DNA of 64,000 nucleotides from Hyphomonas sp. (GTDB taxonomy: Bacteria > Pseudomonadota > Alphaproteobacteria > Caulobacterales > Hyphomonadaceae), in assembly GCF_022844445.1 (NCBI RefSeq), contig NZ_JALHLS010000006.1, positions 62,001-126,000 on the forward strand. Direction: 5' to 3'. The translations under genes and the position numbers were made by a program. Positions 34,747 to 43,764 of this stretch are shown here, piece by piece. Position 1 is the stretch's first letter; each line of letters begins with the position of its first letter. The notes below the pieces were generated by a model, which was not told the DNA's origin, ran no database searches, and saw nothing but the letters and a program-made list of their open reading frames with translations.

Positions 34747-34762
34747 GCCGCGATATCGCGGC
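34747..34762. repeat. 16-bp perfect palindrome between glyS and ppdK
   Basis: GCCGCGAT followed by its exact reverse complement ATCGCGGC. It lies 29 bp past the glyS stop; there is no U-tract, so it is not a usual terminator. Confidence 0.5.
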
Positions 34763-34791
34763 GTGCGCGTATTGAAGCGGAACAAACTGCC

Positions 34792-36912
34792 TCAGCCCTC
34801 AATCCGCGAGAAATCCGCCACCTTGTGCAGGGCGTCCCGCACTGCCTCAAGCAGCGCCAGGCGGTTGGCCCGCACGGCCGCGTCACTGTCGTTCACCATC
34901 ACCCCGTCGAAGAAGGCATCGACCGGCGCACGCAGGCCTGCCAGCACGCGCATCGCCCCGGCAAAGTCTTCGTTTGCCAGCGGCGCGGCGAGCGCCGCTT
35001 CGGCCGCCGCCACCGCCTTCGCCAGCGCCTGCTCCGCCGCCGGCCCCTTGGCCACCAGCGCCGCATCCACCTTCAGGTTCTCCGGCAGCGCGCCCTTCTT
35101 CTCTTCCGCCTTCAGGATGTTCGCCGCCCGGCGATACCCTGCCAGCAAGGTCGCCCCGTCCTCGGTCTCCAGGAACGCCCCCAGCGCCTCGACCCGCTTC
35201 ACGATCAGCACGAGGTCATCCTCACCCAGCGCAAACACGGCGTCGATCAGATCGTGCCGCTTGCCCTGATCACGAAGCACTTGCTTGAGACGGTCGGCGA
35301 AGAAGGCGAGGAGGGTAGGATCGACGAGTGTGTCGACTGCCTTTGCAACCGCCTCTTTGACGCTTTTCGAACGCCCGCCATCACCGGCGGGTTTGACAGC
35401 GAGCGGCGCATTCAAGATTGCATCCGACAGTTTAAGGCGCACGCCATTTTCTAGGATCATCCGCACCACGCCAAGCGCCGCGCGCCTCAGCGCAAACGGG
35501 TCCTTCGATCCCGTGGGCTTTTCATCAATCGCCCAGAAGCCCACCAGCGTGTCGAGCTTGTCCGCCAGCGCGACGGCCACCGCTACCGGCTCAGACGGCA
35601 CGGCATCGTTCGGCCCCTGCGGCTTGTAGTGATCGCGGATCGCATCGGCGACGCGCGCGTCTTCGCCCGCAGCCCGGGCATAATACCGCCCCATCACACC
35701 CTGCAGTTCCGGGAACTCGCCGACCATCTCCGACACAAGGTCCGCCTTCGCCAGCCGCGCCGCGCGCTCGGCAAGCACCGGGTCCGCGCCAACCTTCGGC
35801 GCCAGTTCCCGCGCCAGCGCCGCCACGCGGTCTACCTTGTCGCCGAGCGACCCCAGTTCTTCCTTGAACGCGATGGTTTTCAGCTTCTCGCCCATCACCT
35901 CCAGCGGCGTTGCCTTGTCCTTCTCCCAGAAGAAGCGTGCATCCGACAGGCGGGCTGACAGCACGCGCGCATTGCCTTCGGCAATTTTCGCTCCGCCATC
36001 AGTGGCGGCAATGTTCGCCACCACGATGAAGTTCGGCGCCAATCCCTCGGCACCCGGACGTTTCACCGCGAAGTATTTCTGGTGCGTGCGCATCGACAGG
36101 CGGATCACTTCCGGCGGCAGGTCCAGGAACGACGGCTCCATCTGTCCCAGAACGACCACCGGCCATTCCGCGAGCCCTGTCACCTCTTCCAGCAGCCCCT
36201 CATCCGGCACCAGCTCCAGCCCGGACGCGCTGCAAACGTCCTCGATTCCCGCCAGGATGCGCGCGCGCCGGTCCGCCCGCGACAGGATCACATGGCCCTT
36301 GCCTTCCAGCTGCTTCTTGTAGTCCGCCCAGGATTTGACCGTATACGGACCACGTCCGTGCACGCGGTGCCCCTCGGTCTCGTTCCCGCTCGCCGCGCCG
36401 CCCACCTCGAACGGTACTACGCCTCCGTCCAGCAGGCAGGTGATCCGCTGCAGCGGGCGCACCCAGCGCAGGTCCCCGTCCGCCGTCCGCATGGACTTCG
36501 GCCAGTGGAACGTCTTGACGATCTCCGGCACCGCTTCGGCAATCACATCCTTCGCGTCGCGTCCCGGCACAGAGAGATAGGCCACATAGAAGTCGCCCTT
36601 CTTCGCATCGGAGACGATCTCCGCCTGGTCGAGGGAAGCGAGCCCCGCCCCCCGCAGGAAGCCCGCAATCGCCTGCTCCGGCGCGCCGACCTTCGGGCCC
36701 TTCTTCTCTTCGCGCACATCCGCCGAGCGCGCGTCCAGCCCTTCGACCACAGCGGTCAGCCGGCGCGGGCCGGACACCGCAAACGCGTTCTTCCAGCCAA
36801 GCCCCGCCGCCTTCAGGCGCGCCGTCAGCGCGGCCAGCAGGTCCGCCTCGGCCTTCGCCTGCATGCGCGCAGGAATTTCCTCGGAGAAGAGTTCAAGCAG
36901 GAGTTCAGCCAT
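34792..36912 (-). CDS. glyS: glycyl-tRNA synthetase beta subunit
   Basis: A 706-residue beta subunit of the alpha2beta2 bacterial glycyl-tRNA synthetase; it binds tRNA-Gly and is needed for charging. The start [18 protein letters not shown] is the family signature. [42 protein letters not shown] and [20 protein letters not shown] (HD-like region) are also visible. The C-terminal anticodon-binding-like part [11 protein letters not shown] is intact. In this window glyS is separated from glyQ by about 1.1 kb holding two small genes. Confidence 0.97.
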   Translation of the reverse strand: MAELLLELFSEEIPARMQAKAEADLLAALTARLKAAGLGWKNAFAVSGPRRLTAVVEGLDARSADVREEKKGPKVGAPEQAIAGFLRGAGLASLDQAEIVSDAKKGDFYVAYLSVPGRDAKDVIAEAVPEIVKTFHWPKSMRTADGDLRWVRPLQRITCLLDGGVVPFEVGGAASGNETEGHRVHGRGPYTVKSWADYKKQLEGKGHVILSRADRRARILAGIEDVCSASGLELVPDEGLLEEVTGLAEWPVVVLGQMEPSFLDLPPEVIRLSMRTHQKYFAVKRPGAEGLAPNFIVVANIAATDGGAKIAEGNARVLSARLSDARFFWEKDKATPLEVMGEKLKTIAFKEELGSLGDKVDRVAALARELAPKVGADPVLAERAARLAKADLVSEMVGEFPELQGVMGRYYARAAGEDARVADAIRDHYKPQGPNDAVPSEPVAVAVALADKLDTLVGFWAIDEKPTGSKDPFALRRAALGVVRMILENGVRLKLSDAILNAPLAVKPAGDGGRSKSVKEAVAKAVDTLVDPTLLAFFADRLKQVLRDQGKRHDLIDAVFALGEDDLVLIVKRVEALGAFLETEDGATLLAGYRRAANILKAEEKKGALPENLKVDAALVAKGPAAEQALAKAVAAAEAALAAPLANEDFAGAMRVLAGLRAPVDAFFDGVMVNDSDAAVRANRLALLEAVRDALHKVADFSRIEG

Positions 36913-37088
36913 GGGGCCCCGGCGGCAGGAGTTTCGCGTGGGTCACGGCATAGACGCGCGCGCGCCGGGGTCAAGGGCGGCGCGCGGCGACAGGTCGGCC
37001 CACCCCGGCCAGACCGGGGCCCGGCCCATGCCTGCTACCAGCAGGCCGTCCGGGTTCCGGCCCTCGCCGGAATGGGCTGACGCCTGGC

Positions 37089-37403
37089 CTAGAGGCGCCG
37101 ATCGATGCGGTCTTCGCGGCGGTCGAGGCGGTTCTCGGCGCGGTCGAGCTTGTCCTCAGCCACGTCGCGCGGCCCGCGGTCATACGCTTCGTCGCGGCGG
37201 CTCTCGCGGCGGTCTGCCTTGTTCTCGAACCGGTCGAGGCGGTCTTCGGCATGATCAGCGCGGCTGTCTTGCGGGATGTCGCCGCGGATCTCGGCGGCGG
37301 TCAGGCGGTGGTCGATCCGGCCAAGGCGTTCGGCCGGTCCGGCCAGCGCCGCCGGGGCAGCGAAAGCGGCAATCAATGCAGCGGCAATCAGGGGTTTGAA
37401 CAT
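37089..37403 (-). CDS. small secreted Asp/Arg-rich protein
   Basis: A 104-residue protein starting at ATG 37403 with GAGAGGA upstream. The signal peptide (MFKPLIAAALIAAFAAPAALA) is clear. The mature part is mostly Asp, Glu, Arg and Ala in two similar units, AEDRLDRFENKADRRESRRD and AEDKLDRAENRLDRREDR, predicted as a highly charged amphipathic helix. No known domain is recognised. It sits between glyS and the DoxX gene on the same strand; 176 bp of GC-rich DNA separate it from glyS. Confidence 0.75.
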   Translation of the reverse strand: MFKPLIAAALIAAFAAPAALAGPAERLGRIDHRLTAAEIRGDIPQDSRADHAEDRLDRFENKADRRESRRDEAYDRGPRDVAEDKLDRAENRLDRREDRIDRRL

Positions 37404-37535
37404 GGGATGGTCCTCTCTGTTTGAGTGACCCGTCGAACCGGATCACGCCCCTTCAACGCACCTGCCGGCCCGCTTCCGTCGCCACCCTCCAAAAGAATCT
37501 TCGCGTAAGTGATTGTTTTTTATATGAATAAACGT

Positions 37536-37944
37536 TCAGGCTCGCTCATCATGCGGCCTCGGCCAGTGCACGAAGGCCAGCGCCAGCAGGCACAGGATCA
37601 GCAGTACGCTGTATTCCATTCCGTTGCGCCCGAGGCCGACCACGAACCATCCGTTCGGCAGGTGCACCATCACCATCCCAAGCGCCAGGATCCCGACATG
37701 CCCGAGGCAGAGCACGCTCACGAACCGGCGCAAGATGATGAAGGCCGGCGCCACCAGTTCATACCCCGTCACGCCCCACGCCCAGGCAATCCCCACCGGA
37801 AACCCCTGTGCCTCCAGCCAGCCCCCGAACGGCGCCACGCCGCCCGCCGCTACGCGAGCCGCGCCATGCACAAAGATCAGAAGCGCCACGCCGATGCGGA
37901 TTGCAGCAAGCGCGGGCGGTGCGGGTATTCAATGGTACGCTCAT
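37536..37944 (-). CDS. DoxX family membrane protein, 5' end apparently frameshifted
   Basis: The main frame (37889 down to 37536, GTG start, 117 residues) encodes a four-helix DoxX protein: ALLIFVHGAARVAAGGVAPF, then GYELVAPAFIILRR and PNGWFVVGLGRNGMEYSVLL. Its true N-terminus appears to lie in another frame: ATG 37944, preceded by AAGGGACGAG, gives MSVPLNTRTARA and then runs out of DoxX homology, whereas the DoxX frame upstream of GTG reads ALAAIRIGV until a TGA at 37929-37931. A one-base indel between about 37911 and 37928 would join them. Either the gene is damaged, or the assembly has an error, or it starts at GTG 37889 with a clipped first helix. Confidence 0.7.
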
Positions 37945-37989
37945 GTCTCGTCCCTTTTTCGCACGCGGGAGGCGGTCCAGAGGCAAGCC

Positions 37990-38886
37990 CTAAGCCTTCG
38001 CCGCGTCGCTCTCGGCCCACTGCGCCGCCGCCCCGCGCGCAAGGTCCCGCACGCGCGCAATATAGGCCTGCCGCTCGGTCGGCGAAATCGCGCCGCGCGC
38101 ATCAATCAGGTTGAACGTGTGCGAGGCCTTCAGCGCATAGTCATACGCCGGCAGCGGCTTGCCCGCCGCGCGCAGCGCGTTCGACTGGTTCTCGCAATCG
38201 GCAAACCAGCGCTTCAACATCTCGACATCCGAATGCTCGAAATTGAACGCGCTCTGCTGGCGCTCGTTCTCGAGGAACACGTCGCCGTAAGTGAGCGGCA
38301 CCGCGCTCGCCGGATCGTTGAACGGCAGGTCATAGACCCGGTCCACACCGAACACGTACATGGCAAGTCGCTCGAGCCCGTAGGTCAGCTCGCCCGAAAC
38401 CGGCGCCACATCGAGGCCGCCCACCTGCTGGAAGTACGTGTACTGACTGACTTCCATCCCGTCGCACCAGACTTCCCAGCCAAGCCCCCAGGCGCCCACG
38501 GTCGGGTTCTCCCAGTCATCCTCCACGAAGCGGATGTCATGCACAGCGGGGTCGATCCCGATGCGGTAGAGGCTCTCGAGGTAGAGATCCTGCAGATTTG
38601 CCGGGTTCGGCTTCAGGATCACCTGGAACTGATAGTAATGCCCGAGCCGGTTGGGGTTCTCGCCGTAGCGTCCATCCTTCGGCCGGCGCGAGGGCTGCAC
38701 GTATGCCGCCCGCCACGGCTTCGGCCCCAGCGCGCGCAGCACGGTGCCCGGATGCAGCGTCCCGGCGCCCACTTCCATGTCATACGGCTGCAGGATCGCG
38801 CAGCCCTGCGCGGACCAGTAGGCCTGCAATGTCAGGATCAGGTCCTGAAAGGATTTCGGTTTGGCATGGGCTTTGGGCGCAGGCAT
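37990..38886 (-). CDS. glyQ: glycyl-tRNA synthetase alpha subunit
   Basis: A 298-residue catalytic alpha subunit of the heterotetrameric glycyl-tRNA synthetase. Signature blocks: [69 protein letters not shown], and [20 protein letters not shown]. Length is typical. It is upstream of the DoxX gene, the charged secreted protein and glyS on the same strand, so both subunits could share one transcript interrupted by two small genes. Confidence 0.97.
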   Translation of the reverse strand: MPAPKAHAKPKSFQDLILTLQAYWSAQGCAILQPYDMEVGAGTLHPGTVLRALGPKPWRAAYVQPSRRPKDGRYGENPNRLGHYYQFQVILKPNPANLQDLYLESLYRIGIDPAVHDIRFVEDDWENPTVGAWGLGWEVWCDGMEVSQYTYFQQVGGLDVAPVSGELTYGLERLAMYVFGVDRVYDLPFNDPASAVPLTYGDVFLENERQQSAFNFEHSDVEMLKRWFADCENQSNALRAAGKPLPAYDYALKASHTFNLIDARGAISPTERQAYIARVRDLARGAAAQWAESDAAKA

Positions 38887-38948
38887 CTTGAACTCATCGG
38901 TCAGGGAAATCCCGGCCTAGCGCCAAGCCCGCCCCCGCGCAACCGGTC

Positions 38949-39053
38949 TCACTTTTTCCGGCGCTCGGTGTTGTAGTCGCGCTGCCCGAACCACCCGATC
39001 CACGAAATCGCGATGCCCAGCGCGAGGGCGGCAATAAAGAGGAAGGTGAACAT
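38949..39053 (-). CDS. 34-residue single-span membrane microprotein
   Basis: A short open frame from ATG 39053 to TGA 38949-38951 upstream of glyQ. It encodes an N-terminal helix MFTFLFIAALALGIAISWI, then GWFGQRDYNTERRKK, a typical single-pass design with a positively charged tail. AAGGG lies about 10 nt upstream. It ends 62 bp before the glyQ start on the same strand. The hydrophobic-then-basic pattern and position in a coherent operon support a real gene, but at 34 codons this is not certain. No family is recognised. Confidence 0.5.
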   Translation of the reverse strand: MFTFLFIAALALGIAISWIGWFGQRDYNTERRKK

Positions 39054-39128
39054 GGTCTTGCGCCCTTGTTGGCCCCCAAAGCCTAAAGTTGGCCCCCCCA
39101 CCCCCGATTACAAGAGCGATCAGCGCCC

Positions 39129-39860
39129 TCACCACTCGATTGCCTGACCCTCGACGATGCCCTGCGCCGCCGCCGTCCGCGCGCTGCCATCGACCTCATG
39201 CGTCACCAGCGGCGCCAGCAGTGTCAGCGGCCCCCGCTTCAGCCCCTTGCGCGCCCGCACCAGCACCCGCCGCGCCGCCTCGCCCGCCTTGGAGGCCAGC
39301 GGCAGCACCGTGATCTCTCCCGCTTGCCGGTCGAGCTGCGCCAGCAGCCGTGCCAACTCTGCCGCTCGGTGGATCATCACAACCGGCGCCCGCGGCTTTG
39401 CAGCAAACAACATCGCCTTCACCCAGCCTTCCAGCGGCAGGCTCTCGATATACGCCCCCGCCTTGCCCTCGCCCGGCGCCGAGATCTTTCCCGGCTCGAA
39501 GTAAGGCGGATTGGCAAACACCAGGTCAAACCGGTTTTCCTGCCCCTGCACGAAGGTCGAGGCCTCGCCCGTCTCGATGCTCACCCGTGCGCCAAACCCG
39601 TTCAGCCCCGCGCCTGCGCGCGCTAGCTCCGCTGTCTCAGCCGCTTGCTCAACACCTGTAAAACTCACCCCAGGAAGCCGGAACGCCGCCGGCAACAGCG
39701 CGCCGCCGCAGCCGCAGCCCAGCTCCAGCGCCTCGCCCCTGGTCAGCGCCGGCAGCGCCGCCGCCAGCGCAAGCGAGTCAAACCCTGCGCGAAATCCCGC
39801 CGCCGGCTGCACCAGCGTTACCCGGCCCTGATAGACGGTATCTTGTGTCGTGGCGCTCAT
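39129..39860 (-). CDS. TrmN6-like tRNA1(Val) adenine-N6 methyltransferase
   Basis: A 243-residue class I SAM-dependent methyltransferase. SAM motif I is ALELGCGCGGALLPAA (about residues 44-59), acidic loop FTGVEQ, and the catalytic N6-adenine motif is NPPYFEPG. This combination fits the YfiC/TrmN6 group, which modifies A37 of tRNA1(Val). The start ATG overlaps the stop of the DUF2007 gene by 4 bp (ATGA), so the two are coupled, a common alphaproteobacterial pairing. Confidence 0.85.
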   Translation of the reverse strand: MSATTQDTVYQGRVTLVQPAAGFRAGFDSLALAAALPALTRGEALELGCGCGGALLPAAFRLPGVSFTGVEQAAETAELARAGAGLNGFGARVSIETGEASTFVQGQENRFDLVFANPPYFEPGKISAPGEGKAGAYIESLPLEGWVKAMLFAAKPRAPVVMIHRAAELARLLAQLDRQAGEITVLPLASKAGEAARRVLVRARKGLKRGPLTLLAPLVTHEVDGSARTAAAQGIVEGQAIEW

Positions 39861-40063
39861 CCGGGCTCTACGCCTCGCAGCGCCATACGCGCACGGGCAA
39901 TTTCGCCCTGAGCTACCAGCACACGGCGCGGAAAGATGCCGATATTGCCCTCGATGGCCGAGATGTGCCGGTCGAGCACGACAAATGCCACGCCGGCTTC
40001 GGCGAGCAGATGCTCGATGTAAGACAGTTTCACCGGATCGTTCGTCCGGAAGACCTCTTCCAT
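39857..40063 (-). CDS. DUF2007 domain protein
   Basis: A 68-residue small protein: MEEVFRTNDPVKLSYIEHLL, then GVAFVVLDRHISAIEGNIG and RRVLVAQGEIARARMAL. This is the single-domain DUF2007 (putative signal-transducing, PII-like fold) pattern, length typical. It overlaps the methyltransferase start by 4 bp and its own ATG shares one base with the stop of the upstream lipoprotein gene, so three genes are tightly packed. Confidence 0.85.
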   Translation of the reverse strand: MEEVFRTNDPVKLSYIEHLLAEAGVAFVVLDRHISAIEGNIGIFPRRVLVAQGEIARARMALRGVEPG

Positions 40064-40548
40064 CAGCCCGCGGTAACCCGCAGATTCATGTCCACTGATC
40101 GGGCGTCATACGCCGACGGCCTGTCTGGTTTGGGGTTCGCGCCAGTCACGATCTCGATGGTCTGCGTGGTCTTGCCTGAGCCGCCGCCGCCCAGCGGAAT
40201 GCCGATACCTAGGCCCACCCCGACGCCGGACGAGCGGCCATAGCTGCTGGTGCCTCCACCGATGCTGACCGACGGGCCACCACCGCGCGACTCTTCGGTA
40301 TCGGCTCCCTCGCTGGTGATCTCGAACCAGTCTTTGCCCTCCATCAGGGTGATCTCGGACGCCCTCAGCAAGGCCATGTTGCGCGCGCGTACAGGGTCGG
40401 GATCGGTATAGGAGATGATGTGCCGCCCCTGCTCGATCTGCTGGGACAGGTAGCCAACGCCGCGATCGGACTTGGCGGGACCATAAGCCGGCGTCGTGGC
40501 GCAAGCAGCCATCACGGCGAGGGCGGGGATCAGGAATACGTGCTTCAT
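40063..40548 (-). CDS. CC0125/CC1285-type lipoprotein
   Basis: A 161-residue protein from ATG 40548 with signal MKHVFLIPALAVMAAC (lipobox MAAC). The core YLSQQIEQGRHIISYTDPDP, then RNMALLRASEITLMEGKDWFEI, matches the Caulobacter-type CC0125/CC1285 lipoprotein family, in which a short beta domain is followed by a variable tail. A Gly/Ser-rich segment (GGGPSVSIGGGTSSYGRSSG) precedes the C-terminal KTTQTIEIVTG strand. Function unknown; outer membrane localisation is inferred. Confidence 0.8.
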   Translation of the reverse strand: MKHVFLIPALAVMAACATTPAYGPAKSDRGVGYLSQQIEQGRHIISYTDPDPVRARNMALLRASEITLMEGKDWFEITSEGADTEESRGGGPSVSIGGGTSSYGRSSGVGVGLGIGIPLGGGGSGKTTQTIEIVTGANPKPDRPSAYDARSVDMNLRVTAG

Positions 40549-40716
40549 GCGCCACATCTAGCGCGAATCCGGCTCGCTTGTCAGCCTTACGAAGGATTCA
40601 TGGTTGCTGGCCGCCCCGTCCAGGGTCCAATACGTGCGGCCGGGTGCCACGTCGCCTTGGCGAACCCCTCACGTAGAGTTACCTAACAAGTCAGAGCCAT
40701 CCCCGGAGTTCCCGTC

Positions 40717-41730
40717 TTGACCCTTGCCCCCAAACCGAAAAGCAAGGCGGCCCTGTCTTCGGTGGTGGACCGGATGCAGGCCCTGGTCGCGTACGATCTG
40801 GGCCAGGTCGAGCATCTCCTCGCCACCCGCGCTGCCAGCCCCGTTGCCATTATCCCGGACCTCTCCGGCTATATCGTCTCCGCCGGCGGCAAGCGCCTGC
40901 GCCCGCTGATCACACTGATTGCGGCCAACGCCGTCGGCAAGGCCAGCGCCGCCACCCACGCCCTCGCCGCGGCCGTCGAGTTCATCCATACCGCCACACT
41001 GCTGCACGACGACGTCGTCGACGAGAGCGAACTGCGCCGCGGCAAGCCCGCCGCCAAGACCCTCTGGGGTAACAAGGCATCCATCCTCGTCGGCGATTTC
41101 CTCTTCGCCCGCGCCTTCAACCTGTTGGTCGAGACCAACAGCCTCACCATCCTGAACCGCCTCGCCACCGCCTCCACCGTGATCGCAGAAGGCGAAGTGC
41201 GTCAGCTCGCCGCCATGGCGACGCGCGACCTGCCGACCGAAGAATACCTGGCCATCGTCGAGGCTAAGACCGGCGCCCTGTTCGAAGCCGCAGCCGAAAC
41301 CGGGGCCATGTCGGGCGGCGGCGAAGGCCACGCTCCGGCGCTCGCCACATATGGCAAGAATCTCGGCCTCGCCTTCCAGATCATCGACGACGCGCTCGAC
41401 TATGGCGGCACCACGTCGGTCATCGGCAAATCCGTCGGCGACGATTTCCGGGAAGGCAAGATCACCCTGCCGGTCATCATCGCGCGACGCCGCGGCTCGG
41501 ACGAAGACCGCGCCTTCTGGGACCGCGCCCTGAACCCGGCCACGCAGGAAGATTCGGACCTCGCCCACGCTGTCCACCTGATCCGTGCGACCGGCGCCTC
41601 TGAGGCCACCGTTCAGGAAGCCGAAGCCTATGCCGCCCTCGCCAAGGGCGCCCTGCGCACGCTTCCAGCCTCCCCCTTCCGCGACGCGCTCGAAGACCTC
41701 GCAGACTTCTGCGTCAGCCGAGCGTACTGA
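40717..41730 (+). CDS. polyprenyl diphosphate synthase (octa-/decaprenyl type)
   Basis: A 337-residue trans-prenyltransferase making the long isoprenoid chain of ubiquinone. The first Asp-rich motif is LLHDDVVDESELRRGKP and the second is FQIIDDALDY. GGKRLRPL binds the pyrophosphate. It starts at TTG 40717 with GGAG 8 nt upstream; no ATG or GTG suits. Chain length cannot be read off, although UQ-10 is usual in alphaproteobacteria. It is divergent from the CC0125-type lipoprotein and 61 bp from a convergent glycosyltransferase gene. Confidence 0.92.
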   Translation: MTLAPKPKSKAALSSVVDRMQALVAYDLGQVEHLLATRAASPVAIIPDLSGYIVSAGGKRLRPLITLIAANAVGKASAATHALAAAVEFIHTATLLHDDVVDESELRRGKPAAKTLWGNKASILVGDFLFARAFNLLVETNSLTILNRLATASTVIAEGEVRQLAAMATRDLPTEEYLAIVEAKTGALFEAAAETGAMSGGGEGHAPALATYGKNLGLAFQIIDDALDYGGTTSVIGKSVGDDFREGKITLPVIIARRRGSDEDRAFWDRALNPATQEDSDLAHAVHLIRATGASEATVQEAEAYAALAKGALRTLPASPFRDALEDLADFCVSRAY

Positions 41731-41791
41731 ACCCGCTCCCCTCATCTGCAAGCGCAGGAGAGGCCGGAGGCGATGTCCCTCAGGAAGGCAG

Positions 41792-42865
41792 CTATGCCGC
41801 CAGCGCCCGGCCCAGCGTCACCCGCGACCGAACCCACAGCACAATCCCAGCGATCAGCAGCGCGCCGAACACCGCCGCATCCAGCCGCGGTCCGCCGGCG
41901 CCAGACACGCCGAACAAGCTCGCCAACGGCCCGGCCAGCACCGCCCCCGCACAAACCGCCGTCATGCCCCACCACAGCCGGGCCACGCGGCCATGGCTCC
42001 AGCCAGACCGCAGCAGCAACTGATAAGCATGGTCACGGTGCGCCTGCATCACCGGCCGTCCCTTCAGCGCCCGCCAGCCGAGTGTCATGAACACGTCCAC
42101 CAGGATTGGCAGGCACAGAGTCAGCGGGATCAGCACCGGCCCGTTGATGGCAAACATCGCTGAGGCCCCGCCGATCAGTCCGCCTACGGACAGTGAGCCC
42201 GCGTCTCCAGCAAAAAGGCGGCCATTCAGGTTCCAGGCGAGGAAGCCGCCGATCGCTGCCGCTTCAGCCAGCAGCAGGCCAAGCATCACCGACGCCGCGT
42301 CCCGGTCTGCCGCATACGCCGCCTGCGGCAGCAGCAACAAGGCCAGCGCCGCGAGGATGATCAGCGCCGAGCCAAGCGCGATGCCATTGGCGCCGTCCAT
42401 GAAATTCACGGCGTTCGCCATCACGAAGATCCACGCCGCCACCAGCAGCATGCCGGCAATCCGCCCGAGCCCGATATCAAGCCCGCTAAGCCAGATACGT
42501 TCCGGTACCGGCCCGATCTGGGCCGCGATCACCGCTGCGCCCAGCAGCGCCAGCAGTTTCGGCAGCGCCGGCATGCCGGAGGCGTCATCATACCAGCCGA
42601 GCAGCGCCGCAAACACAGTGAACGCAGCCAGTCCTGCCAGCGGCGGCTGCCCGAGCAGCGCCGCGACCGGCTCCCCCGCCGCCGCCAGCACGGCCGCGCC
42701 GGCCGTGAGCCCTGCAAGAATTCCTATTCCGCCGGAACTTGGCACTGGCGCTGTCTGCATCTTGCGCGCCCCGTCGGGCGCATCTTTCGGGCCGAACCGG
42801 ATCATCAGCCAGCAGACGAAAAGGCTGACCGCAAAGGGGGCCAGCAACAACGCTGCCAGGATCAT
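41792..42865 (-). CDS. WecA/MraY-like polyprenyl-phosphate sugar-phosphate transferase
   Basis: A 357-residue protein with about ten membrane helices of the glycosyltransferase family 4 type, which transfers a UDP-HexNAc sugar phosphate to undecaprenyl phosphate. PVPSSGGIGILAG, AVNFMDGANGIALG with the catalytic Asp pair, and NGRLFAGDAGSLSVGGLIGG are visible; the cytoplasmic HRDHAYQLLLRSGWSH loop carries the family His. ATG 42865 overlaps the ispE stop (ATGA), better supported than the longer GTG frame. It likely starts an O-antigen or other envelope polysaccharide. Confidence 0.85.
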   Translation of the reverse strand: MILAALLLAPFAVSLFVCWLMIRFGPKDAPDGARKMQTAPVPSSGGIGILAGLTAGAAVLAAAGEPVAALLGQPPLAGLAAFTVFAALLGWYDDASGMPALPKLLALLGAAVIAAQIGPVPERIWLSGLDIGLGRIAGMLLVAAWIFVMANAVNFMDGANGIALGSALIILAALALLLLPQAAYAADRDAASVMLGLLLAEAAAIGGFLAWNLNGRLFAGDAGSLSVGGLIGGASAMFAINGPVLIPLTLCLPILVDVFMTLGWRALKGRPVMQAHRDHAYQLLLRSGWSHGRVARLWWGMTAVCAGAVLAGPLASLFGVSGAGGPRLDAAVFGALLIAGIVLWVRSRVTLGRALAA

Positions 42866-43740
42866 GTTGCCGCGCCCAGTCGCGTCGGCACCGACCACCA
42901 GTCCGGTTTCTCGGCCTTCAGTGCGACCGAGGCGAGTTCCGCCAGCGAGATTGCATCGAACACCGCAAAGCAGGTCGCGCCCGATCCGCTCATCCGCGCC
43001 AGCCGCACACCGCGTTGCGCCCGCAGGAAATCCAGCACGTCCGAGATCTCCGGCACCAGCGCCGTCGCCGGCGCCTCGAGGTCATTGCGCTGGTAGGCCA
43101 GCCAGTCGGTCAGGTGGTCCTTGTCGAGAAAGCCCGGCAGCGGATCGACCTCCACGAAATCCTTGCCCCCGCCAGCGGCATCATAGGCGGCAAACACAGG
43201 CCCGGTCGGGCACGGCGCATGTGAGTTCACCAGCAGCGCGGGAATCCGGAACGGCAGGTGTGCCGGCTCCACCCGTTCACCCTCGCCCCGCATCAGCGAC
43301 GGCACGGCCGCAAGCGACACCGGCACATCCCCGCCAAGGCCGGGCGCCACCTGCGCCGCATATGAAGGATCAATCCCCCACAGCTCGGTCAGCAGCCGCA
43401 GCGCCGCCGCCGCATCCGACGATCCGCCGCCGATCCCTGCCGCCACCGGCAGACATTTCTGCAAGGCAAGTTTTGCGCCCTTCCTGCAGCCGGACGCGGC
43501 CTGCAGCGCCTCGGCCGCCTTCAGCACAAGATTGTCCTCGACCCGGCCCGATACCGGGGCAAACGGCCCGGAAACCGTCAGGCTGAGGTCATCTGCCGCC
43601 TCCGCTGTCACATAGTCAGCGGCGCGCTCGTCTGAGAAGACGACGAGCGAGTCGAGATCATGCCGTCCGTTCGGCTTTACCGGGGCGACATGCAGGAACA
43701 GGTTCACCTTGGCCGGCGCCCAGGCTTTTAGCAGTGTCAT
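42862..43740 (-). CDS. ispE: 4-diphosphocytidyl-2-C-methyl-D-erythritol kinase
   Basis: A 292-residue GHMP kinase of the MEP isoprenoid pathway. APAKVNLFLHV at the N-terminus contains the conserved Lys, and the ATP loop PVAAGIGGGSSDAAAAL is near residue 100. MSGSGATCFAVFD is the C-terminal GHMP motif. It precedes the polyprenyl-phosphate transferase gene with ATGA overlap and follows the TPR lipoprotein gene by 24 bp. Together with the nearby polyprenyl synthase it makes a small isoprenoid cluster. Confidence 0.95.
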   Translation of the reverse strand: MTLLKAWAPAKVNLFLHVAPVKPNGRHDLDSLVVFSDERAADYVTAEAADDLSLTVSGPFAPVSGRVEDNLVLKAAEALQAASGCRKGAKLALQKCLPVAAGIGGGSSDAAAALRLLTELWGIDPSYAAQVAPGLGGDVPVSLAAVPSLMRGEGERVEPAHLPFRIPALLVNSHAPCPTGPVFAAYDAAGGGKDFVEVDPLPGFLDKDHLTDWLAYQRNDLEAPATALVPEISDVLDFLRAQRGVRLARMSGSGATCFAVFDAISLAELASVALKAEKPDWWSVPTRLGAAT

Positions 43741-43764
43741 CGTCCGCCCTCCCCGGCGTCTTGC

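Noticed and set aside
40657-40685. Promoter TTGGCG-N17-TACCTA before the polyprenyl synthase gene
   Set aside because: Spacing is right but both hexamers match the consensus at only about half the positions, too weak to list as a feature.
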